Assembly: GCF_022829465.1 (NCBI RefSeq)
Contig: NZ_JAKSXZ010000061.1
Location: 1-42,424 of the forward strand
From: Methylobacterium sp. J-067
Lineage (GTDB): Bacteria; Pseudomonadota; Alphaproteobacteria; Rhizobiales; Beijerinckiaceae
Reading direction: 5' to 3'
Length of the DNA: 42,424 bases
Made by a program: the position numbers and the translations under genes. Shown in pieces: positions 1-7,898 of this stretch. Under the pieces are notes generated by a model, which had not been told where the DNA came from, did not search any database, and saw only the letters and a program-made list of their open reading frames with translations. Numbering within the stretch: the first letter of the stretch is position 1; each line of letters begins with the position of its first letter.

Positions 1-1
1 G

Positions 2-538
2 CGCGAGAAGCGCAACTTCTTCGTGCTCAACCTCATCTCTCTTGCGTTCACGGCGGGCGCGCTAGCCTTCCTGATCATAGCCCTCGGTGCCGTCGTCGTG
101 CTGCCGGTCGTGTTCGAGTTCATCGGCATTGGCAAAGACGCTTGGTGGTTGGCTCTTCTGCGCTGGCCCGTGCTCTTGCTGGCCGTGCTCGGTGGCCTGG
201 CGGTTCTGTACCGATACGGTCCCAGCCGAGACGCACCACGCTGGCATTGGGTCACGGGAGGAAGCGCCGTGGCGGCAACCTTGTGGCTCGGGGGCTCCCT
301 GCTGTTCTCCTGGTACGTTGCCAATTTCGGTAGCTACAACAAGACCTACGGGTCCCTCGGCGCCGCCATTGGCTTCATGACCTGGATCTGGATTTCAACG
401 ATCATCGTGCTGCTCGGCGCCCAGCTGAACGCCGAGATGGAACATCAGACCGTCGAGGATACGACCGTTGGGCAGCCTCAGCCTCTCGGTACGCGCGGGG
501 CGAAGATGGCCGATAGCGTCGGCGCTGCGGCAGAGTAG
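2..538 (+). CDS. YihY/BrkB family inner-membrane protein, C-terminal part
   Basis: The reading frame is open from the first bases of the window, so this is the 3' part of a longer gene; the GTG at 23 is internal. The roughly 178 visible residues contain about three hydrophobic segments (FTAGALAFLIIALGAVVVL, LLAVLGGLAVLY, GAAIGFMTWIWISTIIVLLG) and the motif FGSYNKTYGSLGA followed by W-I-W and LGAQLNAE, which is the hallmark of the YihY/BrkB (UPF0761) family near its last membrane helices. The family consists of polytopic inner-membrane proteins once annotated as ribonuclease BN; their molecular function is not settled. The hydrophilic tail after LNAEMEH is normal for the family. Confidence 0.9.
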   Translation, partial: REKRNFFVLNLISLAFTAGALAFLIIALGAVVVLPVVFEFIGIGKDAWWLALLRWPVLLLAVLGGLAVLYRYGPSRDAPRWHWVTGGSAVAATLWLGGSLLFSWYVANFGSYNKTYGSLGAAIGFMTWIWISTIIVLLGAQLNAEMEHQTVEDTTVGQPQPLGTRGAKMADSVGAAAE

Positions 539-655
539 AGCGAATAGACCTCTGTCGATGGAACGGGCAGGCAGAGGACTCGCGCTGGCAGGCGAACTGG
601 CAGGCGAACGAGAAACACCTTCGGGACCGTTGGGCCTCGTGGCGAAGTGTGATCG

Positions 656-913
656 TTAGGTCAACGCTTCGGGATGCGGTGTCGGCACCCCAGTATACCG
701 CTGCACGATCCTCGGGCAGCCATCGTGGCTTCGAAGATGAGTCATGGCGACCCGTTGCTGTGCCACGTAGGTTCCGTGCGTGCGGACCTGTCCATGGCAG
801 GCAGGACAGCGCTTCTTCGCGGCCCGGTGATGGATGTGCGCTTCGGCCACCGACATGAGCATCCACTCGCCGTCGATCAGCGCCTCACAGGTATCTTTGT
901 CGGGCATCGTCAT
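656..913 (-). CDS. small hypothetical protein with a CxxC motif
   Basis: An 85-residue protein of unrecognised function. Its centre has basic residues followed by RCPACHGQVRTHG, a single CxxC pair flanked by histidines that could bind one metal ion or be half of a zinc ribbon. The start is ambiguous: ATG at 913 and 907 and GTG at 922 are in frame; I chose the first ATG. It is the only frame here with protein-like composition, because overlapping plus-strand ORFs are arginine-rich shadows. It stands alone between the YihY gene and the next minus-strand gene. Confidence 0.55.
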   Translation of the reverse strand: MTMPDKDTCEALIDGEWMLMSVAEAHIHHRAAKKRCPACHGQVRTHGTYVAQQRVAMTHLRSHDGCPRIVQRYTGVPTPHPEALT

Positions 914-995
914 ATCAGGCACAGGCTACCCCCGCTTGGGAGGTACCACACTCGCAGTTCGACCCGAGCTATCGTCCTTGATAAGCAAGCCGCTG

Positions 996-1190
996 TCAGC
1001 GCGACGGCTTTCGATCCTTCCCGAGTTCCTCGGCTAAAATTGCTTCCACCGCAGCGATGACGTTCTCCAACTCCGCCACCTGTCTAAGATCGCTTCCGGC
1101 CGGCATACCATCGTAGCTTGCCATATCGAGAATGAGGGTGCGCTGGTAGGCTTGAAGGCGTTGCAGCAGAGCATGAAGCTTTTCGGTCAT
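996..1190 (-). CDS. small hypothetical protein, paralogue of the gene at 2910-3101
   Basis: A 64-residue alpha-helical protein of unknown function. It shares with the protein at 2910-3101 the pattern MT(E/D)KL, L..RL.A.QR, LILDMA, G(M/L)PAGSDLRQV and ELENVIAAVEA, so the two are clear paralogues and both are real genes. No membrane segment, signal or catalytic motif is visible; the heptad-like leucines suggest a helical hairpin. Both copies lie on the minus strand and bracket the toxin-antitoxin operon. Confidence 0.75.
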   Translation of the reverse strand: MTEKLHALLQRLQAYQRTLILDMASYDGMPAGSDLRQVAELENVIAAVEAILAEELGKDRKPSR

Positions 1191-1351
1191 CCCGGACGGT
1201 AGCAGTGGTCCCAGTCTCTGACGATGGGATTGGCGGCAGCTAGGCGAAGGAGACGCACCGCGTCGTCATCACGTGCGCCACAGAAAAGAATGAGGGAAAG
1301 GCCCTGGCTTAAACACGGCAGGCGTCGAGCAGGTACGACGTACAGAAGGTC

Positions 1352-1462
1352 TCAGAGGTCGCCGGGATAATCCTCTGGCGCAACAGGAGCCTGATCGCAA
1401 AGCCTCCAGCTTTCCACGAAGCAAGCGGCGTAGCCTGCTAGGAAAACGGCGGTCCAGTGCAT
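1352..1462 (-). CDS. possible 36-residue single-pass membrane protein
   Basis: A short frame that opens with MHWTAVFLAGYAACFVESW, one plausible membrane helix, and ends in an acidic tail. It has an AAGGA ribosome-binding site about eight bases before the ATG, which is the main support. It is the only candidate gene in the 500-base stretch 1191-1688. No family is recognised and it could be chance. Confidence 0.35.
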   Translation of the reverse strand: MHWTAVFLAGYAACFVESWRLCDQAPVAPEDYPGDL

Positions 1463-1654
1463 CAACGTATCCTTCGCTAACAGATCGCTGTCGGCATTAT
1501 AGACGCGAGAGCTTGACCTTATCTAAACGCGTCGTTCGTACGAGCTGCAACCCTCACGCGCCTTGTTTGCTCCCTGCTGCGACAATCGTTCATAGGAAGC
1601 GCCGAGACCACGCGCAGGGAGAGGGAGTAGGTAGAAGGCGCGATACACGAACCC

Positions 1655-1683
1655 TTGACGGACTACGTGAAACCCGTACATAT
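1655..1683 (+). promoter_or_regulatory. weak candidate promoter of the toxin-antitoxin operon
   Basis: TTGACG at 1655-1660 is followed after 16 to 18 bases by TACATATG, a poor -10 match. If used, transcription would begin at or just before the ATG at 1689, giving almost no leader. The GCATGC palindrome next to the start could be an operator. This is inference from spacing only. Confidence 0.3.
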
Positions 1684-1688
1684 GCGCA

Positions 1689-2051
1689 ATGCATGCGATC
1701 TGTGAAACACACGCATTCCAGCGCGCCGCCAAGCTAGCTGGCATGGTGGAAGACGAGATCGCTGAGCTTGCCAATTACCTCGCACGTAACCCCCTAGCAG
1801 GGGATGAGATCGAGGGGACGGGTGGCTACCGAAAGGTGCGGGTCGCCGGCAAAGGCAAGGGGAAAAGTGGAGGCTACCGAACGATCACGTTTTTCAGCGG
1901 AGCGGATCTTCCCGTGTTCCTAATCACGGTGTTCGCGAAAGGTGACAAGTCTACACTCACCAAAGGCGAGAAGAACGCATTGAAGGATTTGGCTAAGATC
2001 CTAGTCGCAGAGTACCGCAAGAAGGTCGTGAAAGTGAGGGCAGGAGCATGA
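1689..2051 (+). CDS. RelE/HigB-type toxin of a type II toxin-antitoxin pair
   Basis: A 120-residue protein with the RelE/HigB-2 layout: a helical N-terminus (VEDEIAELANYLARNP), then beta strands with GGYRKVRVAGKGKGKSGGYRTI, then FLITVFAKGDKSTLTKGE and a helical C-terminus. Proteins of this family are usually ribosome-dependent mRNA endonucleases, and the basic K/R residues in the central loop and the YR strand fit. It precedes its antitoxin, the HigBA order, and its stop overlaps the antitoxin ATG by four bases. Family assignment is firm; the exact target is not visible. Confidence 0.88.
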   Translation: MHAICETHAFQRAAKLAGMVEDEIAELANYLARNPLAGDEIEGTGGYRKVRVAGKGKGKSGGYRTITFFSGADLPVFLITVFAKGDKSTLTKGEKNALKDLAKILVAEYRKKVVKVRAGA

Positions 2052-2359
2052 GCAAGCGGGCATTTGACCAGATCGCAGAGGGCATGAACGAAGCCATTGC
2101 GATTGCGCGCGGCGAGCGCGAGCCTGCCAAGTTGCATATCCCGGCAGAGATTGATGTGAAGGCGATCCGGCGCCGACTGCACCTGTCGCAGGATGACTTC
2201 GCCTACGAGTATGGGTTCAGCGCCAGTCAGATCCGCGACTGGGAACAGGGCAGAACGAGACCCCTCGGCGCGCTCCGGCTGTACCTCATCATGATCAGCC
2301 ACGACTCCGAAGGCGTGCTCAAAATGTTGCGCGAGGCCGGCGTTCGAGAGGCCGCGTGA
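2048..2359 (+). CDS. HigA-type antitoxin with XRE helix-turn-helix
   Basis: A 103-residue partner of the preceding toxin. The N-terminal half is a likely toxin-binding segment; residues of about 38-85 form an XRE/HTH domain (IRRRLHLSQDDFAYEYGFS, then IRDWEQGRTRP). Such antitoxins neutralise the toxin and repress their own promoter. Start and overlap with the toxin (ATGA) show translational coupling. A third small gene overlaps its stop by four bases, so the operon has at least three genes. Confidence 0.9.
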   Translation: MSKRAFDQIAEGMNEAIAIARGEREPAKLHIPAEIDVKAIRRRLHLSQDDFAYEYGFSASQIRDWEQGRTRPLGALRLYLIMISHDSEGVLKMLREAGVREAA

Positions 2360-2592
2360 GCCAGGTTGCGCCAGGTATCCAAATTGTTCGCGTCTTCATG
2401 GCGGACGGCGTTGGAGGTCGCCCAACGATGCAATTATGGGTTACAGCCGTCCCTCGCAATGAAGCTACTGCCGCTGTTCAGGCAAAACTACCCAATGGGT
2501 GGTCAGCCGAACTTGCGGAGCAGTGGCTGACGCAGGAGCAGGTAGCCCGGCTCAACCTTCGCCCCGGCGACGTGCGTGAGATGACATCCTAG
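2356..2592 (+). CDS. small hypothetical protein coupled to the toxin-antitoxin pair
   Basis: A 78-residue protein starting at GTG 2356, overlapping the antitoxin stop by four bases. The N-terminal half alternates hydrophobic residues as a beta sheet would (IQIVRVFMADG, TMQLWVTAVP); the C-terminal half is helical (AELAEQWLTQEQVARLNL). No known family. The overlap suggests co-expression with the toxin-antitoxin pair, but a role in that system is inference. Confidence 0.6.
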   Translation: MSQVAPGIQIVRVFMADGVGGRPTMQLWVTAVPRNEATAAVQAKLPNGWSAELAEQWLTQEQVARLNLRPGDVREMTS

Positions 2593-2670
2593 CTGGTCGC
2601 ACTCTTGGAAAGCGGAATGCTGCCAGCAATCGTCAATCCTAAAGGGCTCGGTGTCTCGAAATTCGCCCCA

Positions 2671-2729
2671 CAGGACCGGCTTCCCCGAAACCGCTGTCTG
2701 GTAGCCGCTTCGGGGAAGCCGCCGTCCTG
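2671..2729. repeat. long inverted repeat / strong hairpin
   Basis: The arms are CAGGAC plus GGCTTCCCCGAA on the left (2671-2676, 2678-2689) and TTCGGGGAAGCC plus GTCCTG on the right (2709-2720, 2724-2729): 18 paired bases around a loop of about 19 nt, with only a small internal bulge. There is no T-run, so a simple terminator is not obvious. It sits about 80 bases after the toxin-antitoxin operon and may end its transcript, or be a palindromic mobile repeat. The remainder of the 317-base gap 2593-2909 holds only the 21-bp repeat below. Confidence 0.8.
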
Positions 2730-2813
2730 AGCCAATTCTGGCGACTTGAGAGGGTATCGGGGATGAGGTGGTGAACCGCCACCCCATGCCGAGACGGCCA
2801 CGAACTGACCGAG

Positions 2814-2834
2814 ACCCTAAGTTCAACTTAGCCC
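2814..2834. repeat. 21-bp repeat with palindromic core, copy 1 (possible attachment site)
   Basis: The core CTAAGTTCAACTTAG is a perfect 7-bp inverted repeat around one base. With its flanks, 21 bases are identical to 20972-20992 inside the integrase gene. Two identical copies 18 kb apart, one within a tyrosine recombinase gene, suggest an attachment or recombination site; a palindromic mobile repeat or a shared operator are alternatives. Confidence 0.6.
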
Positions 2835-2909
2835 ATCGCTGCTAACTCGTTGCTGGTGCTATATAACGCAAAAATGCAGCGCAGTTTCACGTCGGGTTGC
2901 CGTGAAGGG

Positions 2910-3101
2910 TTAGCCGCCCCGGCGCTGCCGCTCTGCCTGCTTCGCAGCGACCGCCTCGACGGCCGCGATCACGTTCTCAAGCTCTGACACCTGCCGCAGG
3001 TCACTGCCCGCCGGAAGCCCGTTAAGCTGGGCCATGTCGAGGATGAGGTCGCGCTGGTGCGCCATGAGGCGTTCGAGGAGGACGTTAAGCTTGTCGGTCA
3101 T
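2910..3101 (-). CDS. small hypothetical protein, paralogue of the gene at 996-1190
   Basis: A 63-residue helical protein that matches its paralogue over nearly its whole length (LILDMA, PAGSDLRQVSELENVIAAVEA) and differs mainly in the last ten residues. Function unknown. The start ATG and the length agree between copies. It is the first gene inside the 21-bp repeat copy 1, while its paralogue lies outside. Confidence 0.78.
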   Translation of the reverse strand: MTDKLNVLLERLMAHQRDLILDMAQLNGLPAGSDLRQVSELENVIAAVEAVAAKQAERQRRGG

Positions 3102-3153
3102 GCGTAGCCTGTAACGGGCGAGCGATACCTCAACAACTAGTCTACCGACGTGC

Positions 3154-3969
3154 CTAATCGTCTTGTTCGTCGTCAGCAGGCTCTTCTACCGCTTCGTAGA
3201 GCTTAGGGACGCGATAGATCCTTGGTGTTTCTGAGACGAACATAACTTCCACATCCACTAAAAAGCCGATGACGAGGGGGTTGTCCTTGCCGGCTAACAT
3301 AGCCGTGCGCATCTCAGGGTCATCGATCAAGACGGTGAGCGGTTGGTCACTAATCTTTTCGATGATCGCCTTGCCGCTTTTCTTACGCGAAGTCCCCCTC
3401 GACGCGGTGTGCCAATACATCAACACGCGGTTGTACACCGTCTGCTCTGGCTCCTTCCGTGCCTCGATCTCCTTGGTAATTCGGTTCTGAATGGCGTTGG
3501 CTTCAGTAGACCCGATTGTTAGCGAGACATTTACGGTAGCGCCGCGATCCGCGTAGATTTGTAAGGTGCTGCCGGGATCCTTCGCCGGAATGTCCATGAG
3601 ACGGCTCAAATCCTTCAGGTCTTTCTGCGGCGTCTCGCTCGGCAGCTTCTTGCCGTCACGAAGTTCGGAAAGCGAAGTTGTCAGTTGTTTGGCAAAGCCG
3701 ATCATTGATCCACCCGCCTTCGCGGCATCGACAAGTTCCTTTGGATGCGCTGCGGCGTAAGATACCAACTCAGCCACGATGCTTCCAGGCCTAATCATAT
3801 GGACGAATAGCTTCGCCTGTTCTTTTGAAACTGCCTCGTCTGTCTGCATAAGGTAACGCAGATATTGGCTGTTCACAGCCGTGAGCGCGGCCGTTAGGTT
3901 CGCGAGTTCAACAGGCTGACGGTTGTTGATCTCAATCGTCAACGGTGGTTCCGCGAGCCGTTCAGCCAT
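3154..3969 (-). CDS. hypothetical 271-residue protein
   Basis: Not recognised. The sequence is soluble and mixed alpha/beta with no signal peptide or membrane helix. The N-terminus (LTIEINNRQPVELANLTAAL) and the segments VNVSLTIGSTEANAIQNRI and VLMYWHTASRG look like conserved cores, and the C-terminus is acidic (EEPADDEQDD). Codon use is less GC-biased than in the replication operon. It follows the phage tail cassette on the same strand but is separated from it by a convergent gene, so a phage link is not established. Confidence 0.7.
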   Translation of the reverse strand: MAERLAEPPLTIEINNRQPVELANLTAALTAVNSQYLRYLMQTDEAVSKEQAKLFVHMIRPGSIVAELVSYAAAHPKELVDAAKAGGSMIGFAKQLTTSLSELRDGKKLPSETPQKDLKDLSRLMDIPAKDPGSTLQIYADRGATVNVSLTIGSTEANAIQNRITKEIEARKEPEQTVYNRVLMYWHTASRGTSRKKSGKAIIEKISDQPLTVLIDDPEMRTAMLAGKDNPLVIGFLVDVEVMFVSETPRIYRVPKLYEAVEEPADDEQDD

Positions 3970-4129
3970 GCCCCGCCCCTCCTAGCTTTGCTGTTAGAAG
4001 GCATGGACGGCGGCGCAACTCAAGAGCGAGACACAGTTCAGATTAGGCGCTCCCATCTCGACATCGGCACGGCAGCAGCTATTTCTCCGATAGCTCGGCC
4101 CGGTCCTGCCGCCCTACAGTGAGCCTGCC

Positions 4130-4435
4130 ATGCGCGCCCTATTTCTCGCCCCCGTCGTCGTCGCCTTGCTGGCAGGGCCGGCGCAATCACAGGCTAGGCC
4201 GCAGCAACTCATCAAAGCCTGGGACGACGCGAGTTTTAATTGCAGCGGCAACACGAATAATGAGCAATGGCGTTCCGATGAATGTGCTCGCGCTAATGCA
4301 CTACGGGCTCACCTGAACGATGCGGGATGGTGTTTCGGTCGTATGGGCGAAGCACAATATCAAAAGAAGTGGCACCGATGTAGCGCCACCTCAATCAGGC
4401 CAAACGATCTTGCAACGAGCCCAAAGTCTTACTGA
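4130..4435 (+). CDS. small secreted or periplasmic hypothetical protein
   Basis: A 101-residue protein with a clear Sec signal peptide (MRALFLAPVVVALLAGPAQSQA, cleavage near residue 20). The mature part carries four cysteines (FNCSG, DECAR, GWCFG, HRCSA), consistent with two disulfides in the periplasm. The pattern of W, C and D residues resembles small periplasmic proteins and inhibitors, but no family is identified. It converges on the tape-measure gene with one base between the two genes. Confidence 0.65.
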   Translation: MRALFLAPVVVALLAGPAQSQARPQQLIKAWDDASFNCSGNTNNEQWRSDECARANALRAHLNDAGWCFGRMGEAQYQKKWHRCSATSIRPNDLATSPKSY

Positions 4436-4436
4436 A

Positions 4437-6458
4437 CTAGACCACCGCACTCTGAGCGTTCGCCAGGGCAAGGCTATGAACCCGGCCGAGCGTCCCCTCC
4501 ATCAAGCGTGAAGCGGTTCGGGGATCGCCCGCCGTCTGCACATTCACGTTGTTGGTGATGTTCTGCGACACCGACCGGCTGTTCGTATTGTTGTTCGTGG
4601 TTGGGCTGGCGGCCGAGGGAGCCGGCTGCATCAGGTTCGCAGGGTCGATGTGGTTCGGGTCGAAGTTGCCGGGCGTGCGGAGCGAGGTCGGGGCGGGCGC
4701 GGGGGCAGGTTGCGCCCCGACATGCGGAAGCCATCCCCTAGCGTTGGCCGCACGTCCGCCTTCTTCGCCGGCCCCAAACCGTTCGCTCTCCCTGACACCG
4801 TGAATGGCATCATCGAGGCTAGGGTTGTTTCGAAGAATTGCGCCGCCCCGCTGCGTCCGGGCGTGATCGTAGATTGGATCACCCGGCCGGGCATTATGCT
4901 CGGCAACCCACGCCCGCGTTTGCCACCGGGCATCCATCGGATTGCCGCCCTGATCCTTAATCCACTTGGCGATCTTCGGCCACCGGTTGCGATCCCACTG
5001 CCAAAGCCCGGTATGCCCGCCGCTCTGATTGTTGGAGGCGCCAGGATTGAACGAGCTTTCCGTCTGCATTGAGCCAACGATGGCCGCGATAGCGTTGGAG
5101 TTGTAGCCGGCTTGCCGCAGCTCGCCGATGATGGCTTGCGCGTTGGTGTTCTGTGCCAGCCGGCCGATGCGCGCGGTTCCGCCGGAGGGAGCATCGCGCC
5201 CGCCAAGAAAACTCGGCGCATGACGCTGCCACCAATTGCGGTCGTCACCTCCCCCACCCGCGGCTTGCTCAGTCCCAAGCTGATTGATGCCCGCAATAAG
5301 GCGGCTTTGATCTCCCCAAGGGGTGCGGGTGCCGGACATCCTCTCGACAAGGCCGAGCACCTTCACGATGCCGGCAGCGATTAAATCCACTGCGCGGGCG
5401 ACACGCTCAACTCTCTCCGCGAAGTTCTCCCACCGCTTCATCAAGAGGTCGCCGCCGGACCCCATGATCCATTCGGCGAATTGCTCTGCTTTCTGGGCAA
5501 CCCATTCCAGAGCTTGTGAAATACCCTTCAGGATTTGTTCAATGCGTTCTGGATTTGCGGCGATCCAATCGTTGAATTTCTTGATGATAGCTTCCAGCGC
5601 GGGGGCAAGGCTCACCATCAGCTTGTCGGTCAGGGCGGAGGCGGTCGCCTGCAACTTCGTCAGCGAACGCCAGAAAGATTGCGAGGCTTCCGTTGCCTGC
5701 TGCGAGTCCACGCCGAGCGATTGGGTAGTGCGATTGTACTCAGCGCGATAATCGCGGATCTGCTGAAGGTGATCCGAGACGAGCTTATAGTCCTCTTCGG
5801 AAATGCCGAGCATCCCGGCCTGCTGGCTTCCGACATAATAGGGTTGCTTCGATAGCGCCGACACGGTGTCGAGATACTGGTCGCCCATATCTTTGGACGT
5901 ATCGACACCAAGATCCTTCACAAAACCTTTGAGCCCCGGATTATTGCGTAGGGCTTGCGCGAATTTCTCGACTGAGCCGATAGCCTGCTGTGCCGAGCCT
6001 CCCGTCTGCTTGAACGCATAGCCAAGAGAGTTGAGGCTTTGAACAGAAGCACCGGTTCGCTGCGACACGAAGCCGAGATTGTCGAAGGCGCTGGTAACGC
6101 GACCGACCGCATAACTGATAGCAGTCGCTGCCGCGCTGACGGCGAGAGCCGCCTTATTCCAGCCGGCGATGAATTCCTTGTTCCGCTCCTCACGCTTGCG
6201 AGCCGACTCTTTCTCAGACTTCTCGCGATCCTGCGCTTCGGCGAGGGCGGCGCGGGCCTCCTTGAGGCGCGTCTCGCGCGTCAGCTTAGCGATTTCCTCG
6301 TCTGTCTTAGCGCCTTCCCAGCGGGCATCTTCAATCCGCTTTTCCGCCTCTTTCACCGCCTTCTCATAATCAGCGATGGACTTAACAGCGGCAGTCTGTG
6401 ACGCCTTATCGACTTCGAAGCCGAGAGCGACAGCAAACATCTGAAGTACGTCTTTCAT
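4437..6458 (-). CDS. phage tail tape-measure protein with tail-lysozyme domain
   Basis: 673 residues. Residues 30-95 are a charged coiled coil; 100-400 are helical with the alanine-rich and hydrophobic character of tape-measure proteins (for example LALSVSA-like and LAPALEAIIKKFNDW segments); about 440-560 form a phage_tail_lys-type muramidase domain (AIIGELRQAGYNSNAIAAIV, MQTESSFNP with likely catalytic E467, GLWQWD, WVAEHN). The C-terminus is P/A-rich and then N/T-rich. Tape measures set tail length and often carry peptidoglycan-cutting domains used at infection. It lies downstream of tail genes on the same strand. At 673 residues it would specify a fairly short tail. Confidence 0.88.
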   Translation of the reverse strand: MKDVLQMFAVALGFEVDKASQTAAVKSIADYEKAVKEAEKRIEDARWEGAKTDEEIAKLTRETRLKEARAALAEAQDREKSEKESARKREERNKEFIAGWNKAALAVSAAATAISYAVGRVTSAFDNLGFVSQRTGASVQSLNSLGYAFKQTGGSAQQAIGSVEKFAQALRNNPGLKGFVKDLGVDTSKDMGDQYLDTVSALSKQPYYVGSQQAGMLGISEEDYKLVSDHLQQIRDYRAEYNRTTQSLGVDSQQATEASQSFWRSLTKLQATASALTDKLMVSLAPALEAIIKKFNDWIAANPERIEQILKGISQALEWVAQKAEQFAEWIMGSGGDLLMKRWENFAERVERVARAVDLIAAGIVKVLGLVERMSGTRTPWGDQSRLIAGINQLGTEQAAGGGGDDRNWWQRHAPSFLGGRDAPSGGTARIGRLAQNTNAQAIIGELRQAGYNSNAIAAIVGSMQTESSFNPGASNNQSGGHTGLWQWDRNRWPKIAKWIKDQGGNPMDARWQTRAWVAEHNARPGDPIYDHARTQRGGAILRNNPSLDDAIHGVRESERFGAGEEGGRAANARGWLPHVGAQPAPAPAPTSLRTPGNFDPNHIDPANLMQPAPSAASPTTNNNTNSRSVSQNITNNVNVQTAGDPRTASRLMEGTLGRVHSLALANAQSAVV

Positions 6459-6470
6459 TGCCCGGTATCC

Positions 6471-6920
6471 TCAGTGCAAGTTCTGCATCACGTCACGGAT
6501 TTCGGCAGGCAACGCCGCGCCGTCGCCGTCAATCCACTGCTTCACGACGAAGCCAAGGACGCTGGCCGTCGCGATCTGCATCACGGCCCCATTGATGTCG
6601 TTGAATGCGGGCTCATCAGAGCCCTTCGGCCACACAGGAACCCATTGGCCGGCAGTCTCGCGAGATAGCGCCCCTAGGGCCGCGCGTTCGATGTAATCAA
6701 GGTTTTCATCACTGAGCGTGCCCCACTGTCCAAGCGCAGCTTTGGCGATAGTCACCGCGTCCACGTCGGATCGGATCGCGATTTGCCGTCCCGGCTTCAG
6801 GATCAACGGAACCGCTTCCGCGATAAGGGGGGCGAGGCGCCGGGCAATACGGGTCTCTACTTGGGCAGGCATCCCGTTAAAGCGGTAGCGATTGCCGGCG
6901 ATCTCAAATTCAGTTGCCAT
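6471..6920 (-). CDS. probable phage tail assembly chaperone
   Basis: 149 residues, unrecognised by name but placed between a tail completion gene and the tape measure, where tail assembly chaperones lie. It begins ATEFEIAGNRYRFNGMPA, a short beta-rich head, and then is helical, as these proteins are. I chose ATG 6920 because GAGG lies eight bases upstream; a longer start at 6944 would overlap the upstream gene. No slippery sequence for a frameshifted second product was identified. Confidence 0.6.
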   Translation of the reverse strand: MATEFEIAGNRYRFNGMPAQVETRIARRLAPLIAEAVPLILKPGRQIAIRSDVDAVTIAKAALGQWGTLSDENLDYIERAALGALSRETAGQWVPVWPKGSDEPAFNDINGAVMQIATASVLGFVVKQWIDGDGAALPAEIRDVMQNLH

Positions 6921-6933
6921 GTTCTGCCTCGGC

Positions 6934-7455
6934 TCAAGAGCCACTGCCGGCCAGCGGGCGCGGCTGGATCGTGTAGGTGAAGGCTCGGCGATAGGCGCCC
7001 GTGTCGATCAGGGGCTTCGTGCCGGTGCGACCGCGCCGGAGCCGGCCCTTGATCGTGCGCGGCGACAAGGGAGCGAAGTCGCCCTCAATAATCTTGGCTT
7101 GAACCGCGCTTGTGCCGATGATGCCGACCTTGTTTAGCGCCCGCTCCGGTGCTGAAAGGTCGCCTTGCAAGGCTTGTCGAACACCGGCTGCTAAGATTTG
7201 AACGGCAGCATCGCGGATGCTATCTACACCCGGAATGAGATGCGGGCGGGCCGGCAGGTTCATCTCCGGCTGGCCGTATTCAAAAAGGTAGCCTAGCGCC
7301 GCGTTATTGATTGATGCCTCACCCTTCTCGCCGGGGTGCATACTTTCCGCTGAAATGCCGATTAGAACCCACTTTTCTACTGCGCGCAGAAAGTCGCGCG
7401 AGAGCGGATCAAGCTTCGTCTTCGGCTTGCTGTGAACGCGCGTTCGGATTGGCAT
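6934..7455 (-). CDS. phage tail completion / virion morphogenesis protein
   Basis: 173 residues with a central YLFEYGQPEMNLPARPHLIPG segment, the (N/P)xPARPxL signature of HK97-gp10-like and Mu GpG-like tail morphogenesis proteins, and a C-terminal LSPRTIKGR..GRTGTKPLIDTGAYRRAFTY segment that matches the LxDTGxLxxS end of the same families. These proteins join heads to tails or cap the tail tube. The gene starts the short tail cassette. No tail-tube or head gene follows, so the cassette is incomplete. Confidence 0.8.
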   Translation of the reverse strand: MPIRTRVHSKPKTKLDPLSRDFLRAVEKWVLIGISAESMHPGEKGEASINNAALGYLFEYGQPEMNLPARPHLIPGVDSIRDAAVQILAAGVRQALQGDLSAPERALNKVGIIGTSAVQAKIIEGDFAPLSPRTIKGRLRRGRTGTKPLIDTGAYRRAFTYTIQPRPLAGSGS

Positions 7456-7540
7456 AGTGAGAACCTATCGAGGCGCCCTCGGCACGAACTACGTCGAGGG
7501 CCTTATCGCTAGACGCCGACCCGGAGAACGGGGCCTCGCC

Positions 7541-7720
7541 CTAGTGCTTCTGGTTATTTGGCAAGCGCCGACCAAGGTCTTGATGGATAAGCAGCGCGCT
7601 AAGTTCGCGGCGGGCGAGTGCCGAGACCGTCACCCCGACCTGAGCGGCACGCTCGCGAAGCGCATCGCGGAGCGGGCGATCAATCCGAATGAATAGATGC
7701 GCTGGATATCGAACAGACAT
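7541..7720 (-). CDS. small ribbon-helix-helix DNA-binding protein
   Basis: A 59-residue protein: MSVRYPAHLFIRIDRPL forms a beta strand, followed by two helices (RDALRERAAQVG, TVSALARRELSALLIH). This is the Arc/MetJ/CopG ribbon-helix-helix layout, with the T-V-S turn between helices. It would dimerise and bind an operator, perhaps the imperfect palindrome ACTAC-TTA-GTGGT in the AT-rich gap upstream. The opposite-strand frame at 7457-7696 has no such logic. Confidence 0.65.
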   Translation of the reverse strand: MSVRYPAHLFIRIDRPLRDALRERAAQVGVTVSALARRELSALLIHQDLGRRLPNNQKH

Positions 7721-7898
7721 GAAGCAGCCCGTAGTATGACCGGGCTCAATAGAACACGTTTTTCCCTTTGTGTCTTACGCTAATATTGCAACTCTCTCCC
7801 GAACTAACATGCCAAAACGTACTACTTAGTGGTAATTCGTGCCATCCAATCCCAATCGAAAATCAATAGCTATGCGCAGATAGCATAACAGAACAATA

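Noticed and set aside
1191..1688. RNA gene or larger gene in the gap before the toxin-antitoxin operon
   Set aside because: No cloverleaf or stable long structure was seen; only a 36-residue frame with a ribosome-binding site has any support.
4631..5350. A 239-residue minus-strand frame inside the tape-measure gene
   Set aside because: Same strand but different phase from a gene with a clear lysozyme domain; composition is shadow-like.
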